Source: Bacteroidales bacterium UBA1628 (lineage in GTDB: Bacteria; Bacteroidota; Bacteroidia; Bacteroidales; UBA932). From it: a DNA stretch of 6,032 bases. The DNA lies in NCBI GenBank assembly GCA_002321335.1, contig DCMG01000104.1:1-6032 (forward strand). The letters run 5' to 3'. Below are positions 1 to 5,880 of the stretch, one piece after another (position 1 is the first letter of the stretch; every line of letters starts with the position of its first letter). Made by a program: the position numbers and the translations under genes. The notes beneath the pieces were generated by a model that worked only from the letters and a program-made list of their open reading frames with translations, made no database searches and had not been told where the DNA came from.

Positions 1-339
1 GTTATCGACCTTAACACCCCATTCGTAAACAGTCACAATCTGCTCGACACCCAAAGGCCGTTCGCCATTTCGCATATTTCCAGTTCAGACGAGGGAAGCG
101 GAGAACTCCGGAATATCTTTTTGGACGAGGTCACTGTCGGGCCATACATATTACCGAAAGTCGCTGGTGCGTTCTCCACATTGACGGAAGGGATGCAGAG
201 CAAGAGCGACATCGACGGCACTCTTGGGAACAATTTCCTGAAGCGATTCAATATGATCATCGACTTCAAAGCAAAGAAGTTATACCTTCAGCCAAACAAT
301 TATTTCTGGACTCCATTCTACGACTTCCTTGTGGAATGA
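1..339 (+). CDS. Retropepsin-like aspartyl protease family protein, C-terminal part (5' end outside window)
   Basis: The frame is open from the first base to a TGA at 337-339, giving the last 112 residues of a longer protein; the start lies upstream of the window. The visible part resembles the C-terminal half of the pepsin/retropepsin-like proteases common in Bacteroidota. A segment LDEVTVGPYILPKV (about residues 40-53) corresponds to the family's 'lkiGpytl.nvpv' strand pair. It is followed by IDGTLGNNFLKRFNMIIDF and KKLYLQPNNYF, matching the family pattern 'dGiLGndfLkrFnviiDy..kklyLkPn'. The catalytic Asp-Thr/Ser-Gly of such enzymes sits near the N-terminus and cannot be seen, so activity is unproven. 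Many relatives continue into a PDZ domain after this point, whereas this one stops 14 residues after LQPN. It converges with ribF across the palindrome-rich gap. Membership of the family is fairly secure; substrate and cell location are unknown. Confidence 0.72.
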   Translation, partial: VIDLNTPFVNSHNLLDTQRPFAISHISSSDEGSGELRNIFLDEVTVGPYILPKVAGAFSTLTEGMQSKSDIDGTLGNNFLKRFNMIIDFKAKKLYLQPNNYFWTPFYDFLVE

Positions 340-365
340 CATTACAGAAAAGAAAATCCTTGGCA

Positions 366-465
366 CAGTTCGTCCGGTGGATTGCGTTCTGGCCGGACAA
401 AGCGGATGATTTCTGCAGTTCGTCCGGCCAGAAAGGCTTTAGCCGGACATCCATTTCTTTCTTAC
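366..465. repeat. Imperfect tandem repeat, two 50-bp units
   Basis: Two adjacent units (366-415 and 416-465) share CAGTTCGTCCGG at their start (366-377, 416-427) and GCCGGACA 26 bp further in (392-399, 442-449), each exactly 50 bp apart. The sequence between the shared blocks has diverged. Each unit carries its own small inverted repeat, GTCCGG with CCGGAC. It lies just after the aspartyl protease stop, in non-coding DNA. The shared blocks are read directly; origin by duplication is inference. Confidence 0.7.
372..448 (+). terminator. 77-nt imperfect inverted repeat, possible terminator of the aspartyl protease gene
   Basis: The two tandem units together form one large imperfect palindrome. 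GTCCGG (372-377) pairs with CCGGAC (443-448), and TTCTGGCCGGAC (387-398) pairs perfectly with GTCCGGCCAGAA (422-433), all in the same register. Each unit can instead fold alone (372-377 with 393-398; 422-428 with 442-448, 7 bp). On the plus strand the structure is followed by a pyrimidine-rich stretch (ATCCATTTCTTTCTT, 449-463), and it starts 33 bp after the protease stop. That position fits a terminator, although the T-run is interrupted. The pairing is observed; the function is inferred. Confidence 0.42.
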
Positions 466-489
466 TTACAGAGAGAAAATTAAAAATTC

Positions 490-536
490 GCTTTTGGAAA
501 AGCAAATTTAGCAACAGAATTAACTTTTCCAAAAGC
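490..536 (-). terminator. Perfect 13-bp stem-loop, possible terminator for leftward transcription
   Basis: GCTTTTGGAAAAG (490-502) is the exact reverse complement of CTTTTCCAAAAGC (524-536), with a 21-nt loop between. Read on the minus strand the stem is followed by GAATTTTTAATTTTC, a T-rich run as expected for an intrinsic terminator of the ribF operon transcript. The plus-strand exit (TAAAATTG) is less T-rich. The long loop and AT-rich stem make it weaker than a classic terminator. It is more than 200 bp past the ribF stop, so it would be a back-up site. Confidence 0.4.
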
Positions 537-622
537 TAAAATTGCCGCAAAGTTAACATTTGAATAAGCGATTTGCTCGTTTTACATTGAATAACGTAAG
601 GCATTACAAGAAAGATGTTTCT

Positions 623-696
623 ATAGACGAGAGCCCCTCTCCACCCAAGAATTTTGGTAACGTGCAAAATTCTGGTTGAGAGGGGCTCTCGCCTAT
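623..696. repeat. Long imperfect inverted repeat (74 nt)
   Basis: CGAGAGCCCCTCTC (628-641) pairs perfectly with GAGAGGGGCTCTCG (678-691), and AGAATTTTG (648-656) pairs perfectly with CAAAATTCT (665-673). The short stretch between the two stems is mostly pairable. An outer ATAG/CTAT extension (623-626, 693-696) follows one mismatch, and the loop is only 8 nt (657-664). Neither side has a T-run, so it is not a textbook intrinsic terminator. It may be a miniature palindromic element, a structured RNA, or a block to transcription between the convergent genes. The structure is certain at sequence level; the role is open. Confidence 0.75.
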
Positions 697-710
697 CATT
701 GGAAAGATCC

Positions 711-774
711 TTGGGCAACGGTCGCTTCGACAGGCTCAGCGACCTAGATGTCTATATCTAAAGCATTGGGCAAC
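711..774. repeat. 9-bp direct repeats TTGGGCAAC bracketing the REP-like palindrome
   Basis: TTGGGCAAC occurs at 711-719 and again at 766-774, with 46 bp between that hold the REP-like palindrome and the ribF stop codon. The right copy encodes part of the last ribF residues (Gly-Cys-Pro). The arrangement resembles a target-site duplication around a small insertion, but a chance repeat cannot be excluded. Confidence 0.5.
719..745. repeat. REP-like palindrome, copy 1 (intergenic)
   Basis: GGTCGC (720-725) and GCGACC (739-744) form a perfect stem around the core CTTCGACAGGCTCAG (725-739). The same core with a slightly different stem recurs at 5934-5960. Short palindromes with a core like this, often written CTGAGCCTGTCGAAG, are known dispersed repeats in several bacterial phyla. 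This copy lies 12 bp beyond the ribF stop, a usual site for REP elements, where it could protect the 3' end of the operon mRNA or hinder readthrough. Confidence 0.8.
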
Positions 775-1645
775 CTATAATGCTGGCCCTGTCGGTGGCA
801 AGTTGGGTCCGAAGGGCATCGATGGAGTCGAAGCGGCGCTCGTCACGGATCTTGTGGTGGAAGGTGACTTTTAGGTCAAGGCCGTAGATGTCCTCGTCAA
901 AGTCGAAGATGTTGGTCTCGATGGTGCGCTGGCCACCGGCACGGACGGTCGGGCGGACACCGATGTTGCACATTCCCTTGAACTTGCGGCCAAGGGTCTC
1001 GGCCTCAACGGAATAGACACCGTTGCCGGGGACCAGTTTCAAAGGCTCGTAGAGCTGTATGTTCGCGGTCGGGAAACCGATCGTGCGGCCAAGACGGTTG
1101 CCGGCCACGACCACGCCCAACAATGAATATTCATACCCAAGCATCGCGGCTGCGGTCTCCATCTCCCCGGCGGCGACAGCCTCACGGATCTTCGTGGAGC
1201 TGACCGTGACACCGGAAGGAGATGTGACGCTGCCAAGACGGACAACATCAAGTTCCTCACCCTCAGCGATTCTCTCGATCGATTCTGGAGTCTGAGGGTC
1301 GCAACCCATACGGTTGTCGTAGCCGATCAGGACAGCCTTCGCGCCGAAACGAGGAATGAGAACGTCACGGAAATATTCCTGAGTGGTCAACCGGCTGAAC
1401 TCTTTGGTGAAAGGCAGCACCTCGACGTGATCGACACCAAGTCCTTTCAGCAACGCCTTCTTCTCGTCCAGAGAAGTGAGAAGCCGAAGGTTGCGGGCAT
1501 CGTCCTGAAGCACGTTGCGGGGATGAGGCCAGAAAGTGACGACCATGCTCTGGTCGCCCCTTTCCCTGGCCGCATTCACAAGCCGCTCAATCACAAAACG
1601 GTGCCCTATGTGGACACCGTCAAAGAATCCGGTCGCTATAACCAT
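758..1645 (-). CDS. ribF: Bifunctional riboflavin kinase / FMN adenylyltransferase (FAD synthetase)
   Basis: This cytosolic enzyme phosphorylates riboflavin to FMN and adenylates FMN to FAD. The 295-residue length is typical or slightly short. The N-terminal nucleotidyltransferase domain opens at once with GFFDGVHIGH (residues 6-15), which carries the HxGH motif, and ends with VSSTKIREAVAAGEM (148-162), the SSTxIR motif. The C-terminal kinase domain shows GRTIGFPTANI (186-196, the PTAN motif), GVYSV (209-213), MCNIGVRPT (225-233) and IETNIFDFDEDIYG (242-255), where Glu243 is the expected catalytic base. The middle motif reads GYDNRMG, where many relatives have an aromatic residue in place of Met. 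The ATG at 1643-1645 overlaps the end of the upstream fusion gene by 10 bp, and no close Shine-Dalgarno sequence is seen, so translational coupling is likely. The last residues (IIGCPML) lie next to a possible REP insertion. The identification is very secure. Confidence 0.96.
   Translation of the reverse strand: MVIATGFFDGVHIGHRFVIERLVNAARERGDQSMVVTFWPHPRNVLQDDARNLRLLTSLDEKKALLKGLGVDHVEVLPFTKEFSRLTTQEYFRDVLIPRFGAKAVLIGYDNRMGCDPQTPESIERIAEGEELDVVRLGSVTSPSGVTVSSTKIREAVAAGEMETAAAMLGYEYSLLGVVVAGNRLGRTIGFPTANIQLYEPLKLVPGNGVYSVEAETLGRKFKGMCNIGVRPTVRAGGQRTIETNIFDFDEDIYGLDLKVTFHHKIRDERRFDSIDALRTQLATDRASIIGCPML
1636..1645 (-). other. 10-bp gene overlap: end of glycogen fusion gene and start of ribF
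   Basis: On the minus strand the ten bases ATGGTTATAG contain the ribF ATG (1645-1643) and, in another frame, the TAG stop of the fusion gene (1638-1636). The nearest AGGA lies about 15 bases upstream of the ATG, too far for a normal Shine-Dalgarno site. Ribosomes finishing the fusion gene are therefore the likely source of ribF initiation. Both frames encode well-conserved proteins, so the overlap is not an annotation artefact. Confidence 0.85.
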
Positions 1646-4600
1646 TTCACCAATTCAAAATCCTGTCTGTGAGGCAACAATGGGTTCTTAGCGTACATTC
1701 TGACCGCCACCTGGTACATACCTGTCCTGTCCGGAAGGATGGACGCGCGGTACTTGGCGACTCCGTCATTGAATTCAACCACGTTGTAGTCACATTTTTC
1801 CTGAATATGCAGTTGATGCTTCACATCTGTTGTGGCAAACAGCATCTCCACTCCGATGTCCTCAGGAGAAAGATCGCCAAGATTCAGTACGACTTCAGAA
1901 GTCAGTGCATTTGACTCTGAAAGGCTGTACGAAGGATCCGGCTGAGTCTGAGAGATGACCTCAACATTCTGCCACTCCCGGCGGGCCTTCTTCTTCCATG
2001 CCGAGATCACGCGGGCCATCTTGTAGTCATCAGCGACCATATTCACGGAACGTTCTGACTGAGGAATATAGTACTGATTGCAGTAGTCTGTCAGCATTCT
2101 GTTGGTGGTGAAGTTGTTGGCCACCTGTGCAACAGTGTTCTTGATGTACCCCACCCAAGTCGGAGAGAGACCCAGTTCCTTGTCCACATCGTAGTAGGCA
2201 GGGGCGATCTCGTTCTCGATCGTGGTGTAGATCGTGGCGGCGTCAAGTTCATTCTGGTAGTTCTGGTCATCGTAGGTACGCTCAAGAGGAAGAGCCCATC
2301 CGGCTCCCGGTTTGTAGCCCTCGACCCACCAGCCGTCAAGCACGGAGAAGTGCATCACTCCGTTCATCGCGGCCTTCTCTCCGGATGTTCCGGAAGCCTC
2401 CAAAGGCCTTGTAGGGTTGTTCATCCACACATCGACACCCTGCACGAGCCTCTTGGCGAGGGAAATGTCATAACCAGGGATGAATACAATCTTTCCGACG
2501 AAGCGATCCTGCTTGGAGATCTCAATGATCCTCTTGATGAGGTCCTGGCCGGCCTTGTCGGCAGGGTGGGCCTTGCCGGCGAACAGGAACTGGACAGGGT
2601 GTTCCGGATCGTTGACGATGGCGTCAAGCCTGTCAAGATCGGTGAACAGCAGCGTTCCTCTCTTGTAGGTCGCGAAACGACGGGCAAAACCGATTGTCAG
2701 CACATCGTCACGAAGGTTCTCCTTGATCGCCACGATCTGGCTCGGAGAGTAATGGTTACACTGGGCAGGATCGGAGATGCGCTCCTTCACGATGTCTATG
2801 AGCCTCTTCTTCAAGGTTTTCCTGGTCTCCCAGATCTCAGAGTCCGCAACTTTGTAGATGCCCTCGAAGCAAGACTTGTCGTAGTGATGGGTGGCGAACT
2901 CAGGTCCGAACACACGGGCATGGATCTTCTTCCACTCCGCGGCGGCCCAAGTCGGATAGTGCACACCGTTGGTCACATAGCTGATATACAGTTCCTCAGG
3001 CAGATAGCCAGGGTACATCTTGCTGAATATGTCCTTGCTCACCTTGCCGTGGAGCATCGAAACGCCATTGACGTTCTGTGAGAGGTTGGCGGCAAGGATG
3101 CTCATTGAGAACTCCTCGTTCACATCACTGCCGTTCACCTTGCCAAGTCCCATCATGGTCTCCCAATCAACCTTCAGCCGCTGAGGATAGTGGCCGATGT
3201 ACTTTCTGAGCAGCCCCTCGTCGAAAGCGTCGTGACCAGCCGGCACAGGGGTGTGGGTGGTGAAGAGCGAGGATGCCCTCACGACCTCAAGAGCCTCGCC
3301 GAAGTCGAGATTGTCATTCTGAATATATTCACGAAGCCTCTCCAGTCCGGTGAAAGCGGCGTGGCCTTCGTTGCAATGGTAGATCTGCGGATTGATTCCG
3401 AGATTCCTGAGGGCCCTTATGCCACCGACTCCGAGCAGGAGTTCCTGCTTCAGACGGTTCTCCCAGTCGCCTCCGTAGAGATGATAGGTCACCTGACGAT
3501 CCTCCGGAGAGTTCGCTTCATAATCAGTGTCAAGCAGATAGAGATCCGTACGCCCGACAGCCACCTTCCAGAGACGGGCTGTGATCGTACGTCCAGGGAA
3601 TGCCACGCTCGTGGTCATCCAGCTGCCCTCGGCATCCATGACAGGCTCAGCCGGGATCTTGGTGAAGTCCTGGGCGTCGTAGCGGGCAACCTGCTCGCCC
3701 TGACCGGTGATGATCTGGGTGAAGTAGCCGTAACGGTACAGAAGACCGACAGCCACAAGGTTGACATTCATGTCGCTGGTCTCCTTGAGATAGTCACCGG
3801 CCAGAAGTCCGAGACCTCCGGAGTAGATCTTCAGGGATGTGTCAAGGCCATATTCCATGCAGAAATATGCGATGGAAGGGTCTTTGCGCTCTGCCTTGAG
3901 AGCCATGTAGGCGTTGAACTCGTCCATCACCGACTTGAGTTCGCCGAGGAACGCCTCGTCCTTGGCCAAGGCCTTGAACCTCTTGAGGCTGACTGCGTCA
4001 AGCAGAGCCATAGGGTTGTGGCAGGTATTGTGCCAGATGACCGGATCGATTGATTTGAACAGGGATTTGGCGGACTCGTTCCAGCACCACCAAAGATTCT
4101 TGGAAAGCGTCTCAAGCCCTGAGAGGGCGGTCGGAAGGTGACGGGTCACCATCACGCTCTTCCAGGTTGGGTTGTTGATTTCTATCTTCTTGTATGCCAT
4201 TGATTTGTCTTCATTAAGTTCATCCGGAAAAGCACCTCTGGCCTCAATCACTTTCTCTATGGCCTTTGAATATGCTTCCTTGTAATACTGGATCTGGTTT
4301 TCCCACAGGGCAATCGTGGAGACATCCTTAGCCGAGGCCATATACGCCTTACGGCCTTCGCTGTCGAGGGCGGCGATCTCCTTGATCCTCGCCACGACTC
4401 CGTCCACGACCTCGAAATAGTTCGAGTCGTTTCTGTCAAGCACAGTGATGCCCGGGTGCTCCTTGCCGTAATGCGACCTTACCCAGAGGCCGAATCCGGC
4501 CAGACTCGTGGTAAGTGACGGAATGCTGAACGCAAGGCTCTCCAGAGGGGTGTAGCCCCAAGGTTCGTAGTAAGACGGGAACAGAGTCAGGTCAAGTCCC

Positions 4601-5877
4601 ACTAGCAAGTCGTAGTACTTCATGTTGAACACTCCGTCCGCCCCGTTCAGATAGGAAGGGATGAAATAGACCTTCACACGGCTTCCCTTGGCGTTGGTGA
4701 AACCCAACTCCTTGAAGCGGCGGGTGATGACGTCATATTCATTATCCATCAGATAGTGGGAGACCTGAGTTGTGTAATCCGCCGAACCGGTGCCGGAGAG
4801 TTTGGCGACCAGGTCCTTGTCGGCTCCGTTGTGGCCGGAAGGAATCATGATGAACGCCTGGATGTCACGACCCTGCGCCTCGGTGTCTTGAAGCTTCTTG
4901 AGTGCGTCGATGAACACGTCTATGCCTTTGTTGCGATACTCATAACGCCCACCGATGCCTATAAGGATGGCATCCTTCGACACCTCCTCGCCCGACATGG
5001 CCGTGGCGACCTCTATCAACTTGGCTCGAGCGGTGCGGCGCTTCCCGTCATATTCCTCCTCCGTGGCCGGAGTGAAGCTGTTCTCGAATCCGTTCGGGGT
5101 CACGACATCCACCTTGCGCTGGAGGAACTGCTCGCACTCCTTCGCGGTGATCTCACTGACGGTTGTGAATATGTCAGCGTTCTGCGCCGACTTCTTCTCA
5201 AGCGAGTGGCGGGCGATCACATTGAACTGACGGGCCTTCTGGTCCCCGTCGTAAAGGTTCATCGAATCGTACAGTGGCAGGTTGTTGCCGGCGATGCAGC
5301 GACCGACCACCGTGGCATGGGTTGTGAACACGGTGGCGACAGGGAGCTGCTTATATTTAAGGTAAAGAAGTCCGGCTCCGGTCTGCCACTCGTGGAACTG
5401 CGCCACAACCTTGTCAGATGCGCTCAGATTGAAGTTTCTGAAACTTTCTATCACTTTTCCGGCGGCGTAGCCGAACAGGAAATTCTCCTTGTAGTCCCAG
5501 TTTCCGGTGATGGAATCGACCTGGAAACGCTCCCAGTACTTTGACAGGATGTCGTTCTGGCTCGTAAGGAACTGTTTGAAATCCACCAAAATGGCGATAG
5601 GATTTCCGGGGACGTTCCATTTGCCGATCCGCACTCTGATCCCCTCAGACGCAGCCTGGGCTTTCCATAGACTGTAAAGATGCGGATCCTCAATGAAATC
5701 CGGATTGCTTTCAGTGTCCATCCAGACATCAGGGCCGATCAGGATGTGGTGCTTGTGAAGTTGCTGCTTCAGGTAAAGCGATTTGGTGGCGATCACAGTG
5801 TAGATGCCACCGACCTTGTTGCACACCTCCCAACTGACCTCAAACAAATAGTCTGGATTTGTCAGTTCGTTTGTCAT
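1636..5877 (-). CDS. Fused GT3-type glycogen synthase and GT35 alpha-glucan phosphorylase
   Basis: This 1413-residue cytosolic protein joins two opposed glycogen enzymes. Residues 8 to about 545 form a eukaryote-type (GT3) glycogen synthase, adding glucose from a nucleotide sugar (UDP-glucose in known GT3 enzymes) to alpha-1,4-glucan. Motifs are EVCNKVGGIYTV (17-28), FHEWQTGAG (161-169), THATVVGR (186-193), RYEYRNKG (311-318) and YYEPWGYTPLE (436-446), the last holding the E-x7-E pair Glu438/Glu446. Residues from about 560 form a short-type phosphorylase releasing glucose-1-phosphate: a DUF3417-like N-terminal region (572-680), YSGGLGLLAGD (685-695), CNEGHAAF (835-842), THTPVPAGHD (874-883), NGVH (970-973), RRFATYKR (1066-1073) and the pyridoxal-phosphate site EASGTSGEKAAMNG (1160-1173) with Lys1168. 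A beta-rich tail follows (about 1320-1413). The ATG is chosen because an in-frame TAA directly precedes it and the N-terminus fits GT3 relatives. Both halves look intact. The gene is probably co-transcribed with its two neighbours. Confidence 0.95.
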   Translation of the reverse strand: MTNELTNPDYLFEVSWEVCNKVGGIYTVIATKSLYLKQQLHKHHILIGPDVWMDTESNPDFIEDPHLYSLWKAQAASEGIRVRIGKWNVPGNPIAILVDFKQFLTSQNDILSKYWERFQVDSITGNWDYKENFLFGYAAGKVIESFRNFNLSASDKVVAQFHEWQTGAGLLYLKYKQLPVATVFTTHATVVGRCIAGNNLPLYDSMNLYDGDQKARQFNVIARHSLEKKSAQNADIFTTVSEITAKECEQFLQRKVDVVTPNGFENSFTPATEEEYDGKRRTARAKLIEVATAMSGEEVSKDAILIGIGGRYEYRNKGIDVFIDALKKLQDTEAQGRDIQAFIMIPSGHNGADKDLVAKLSGTGSADYTTQVSHYLMDNEYDVITRRFKELGFTNAKGSRVKVYFIPSYLNGADGVFNMKYYDLLVGLDLTLFPSYYEPWGYTPLESLAFSIPSLTTSLAGFGLWVRSHYGKEHPGITVLDRNDSNYFEVVDGVVARIKEIAALDSEGRKAYMASAKDVSTIALWENQIQYYKEAYSKAIEKVIEARGAFPDELNEDKSMAYKKIEINNPTWKSVMVTRHLPTALSGLETLSKNLWWCWNESAKSLFKSIDPVIWHNTCHNPMALLDAVSLKRFKALAKDEAFLGELKSVMDEFNAYMALKAERKDPSIAYFCMEYGLDTSLKIYSGGLGLLAGDYLKETSDMNVNLVAVGLLYRYGYFTQIITGQGEQVARYDAQDFTKIPAEPVMDAEGSWMTTSVAFPGRTITARLWKVAVGRTDLYLLDTDYEANSPEDRQVTYHLYGGDWENRLKQELLLGVGGIRALRNLGINPQIYHCNEGHAAFTGLERLREYIQNDNLDFGEALEVVRASSLFTTHTPVPAGHDAFDEGLLRKYIGHYPQRLKVDWETMMGLGKVNGSDVNEEFSMSILAANLSQNVNGVSMLHGKVSKDIFSKMYPGYLPEELYISYVTNGVHYPTWAAAEWKKIHARVFGPEFATHHYDKSCFEGIYKVADSEIWETRKTLKKRLIDIVKERISDPAQCNHYSPSQIVAIKENLRDDVLTIGFARRFATYKRGTLLFTDLDRLDAIVNDPEHPVQFLFAGKAHPADKAGQDLIKRIIEISKQDRFVGKIVFIPGYDISLAKRLVQGVDVWMNNPTRPLEASGTSGEKAAMNGVMHFSVLDGWWVEGYKPGAGWALPLERTYDDQNYQNELDAATIYTTIENEIAPAYYDVDKELGLSPTWVGYIKNTVAQVANNFTTNRMLTDYCNQYYIPQSERSVNMVADDYKMARVISAWKKKARREWQNVEVISQTQPDPSYSLSESNALTSEVVLNLGDLSPEDIGVEMLFATTDVKHQLHIQEKCDYNVVEFNDGVAKYRASILPDRTGMYQVAVRMYAKNPLLPHRQDFELVKWL
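4165..4242 (-). other. Linker between the synthase and phosphorylase domains
   Basis: Residues about 546-571 join the two enzymes. The sequence is charged and short (EARGAFPDELNEDKS, then MAYKKIEINNPTW). Met560 (codon 4198-4200) starts a run resembling the N-terminus of stand-alone phosphorylases of this type, so it may be the old start codon of a once separate gene. The boundary is approximate, judged from where GT3-like and DUF3417-like sequence ends and begins. Confidence 0.6.
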
Positions 5878-5880
5878 TTA
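5875..5880 (-). other. Stop-start junction TAAATG with no spacer, same frame
   Basis: On the minus strand the TAA of the Lys-rich tail gene (5880-5878) is followed at once by the ATG of the glycogen fusion gene (5877-5875), so both lie in one reading frame separated by a single stop. The bases before it are A-rich (GTAAAAAAGAAA) with only a weak purine match to a Shine-Dalgarno site. Termination-reinitiation is the likely mode of translation; rare readthrough would give a joined protein. Confidence 0.7.

Noticed and set aside
366..465. CRISPR-like repeat
   Set aside because: There are only two units, the conserved parts are short and split, no regular spacer is present, and no cas gene is in view.
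336..539. 67-codon plus-strand frame starting in an ATGA overlap with the aspartyl protease stop
   Set aside because: It runs through the tandem and inverted repeats, its translation has no family resemblance, and the non-coding structures explain the sequence better.
553..562. Possible Bacteroidota -7 promoter element (TAACATTTG)
   Set aside because: The spacing differs by one base from the TAnnTTTG pattern, no clear -33 TTTG is placed correctly, and no gene follows on the plus strand.
536..718. 60-codon minus-strand frame downstream of ribF
   Set aside because: About a third of it is a translation of both arms of the 74-nt hairpin; no ribosome binding site or homology is visible. It could be part of a dispersed repeat, which a genome search would show.
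745..760. Small inverted repeat TAGAT/ATCTA overlapping the ribF stop codon
   Set aside because: Only 5 bp and AT-rich, likely by chance; too weak to call a terminator.
2350..3081. 243-codon open frame on the plus strand, antisense to the phosphorylase
   Set aside because: It lies wholly inside the well-supported phosphorylase half, has no recognisable domain, and is the sort of long opposite-strand frame that GC-rich coding DNA produces.
3190..4053. 287-codon plus-strand open frame
   Set aside because: It is antisense to conserved phosphorylase sequence with CNEGHAAF and YSGGLG motifs, and its own translation matches nothing I recognise.
4756..5544. 262-codon plus-strand open frame
   Set aside because: It is antisense to the GT3 synthase core. 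Some stretches look protein-like, but no family motif is seen and the minus frame is clearly the real one.
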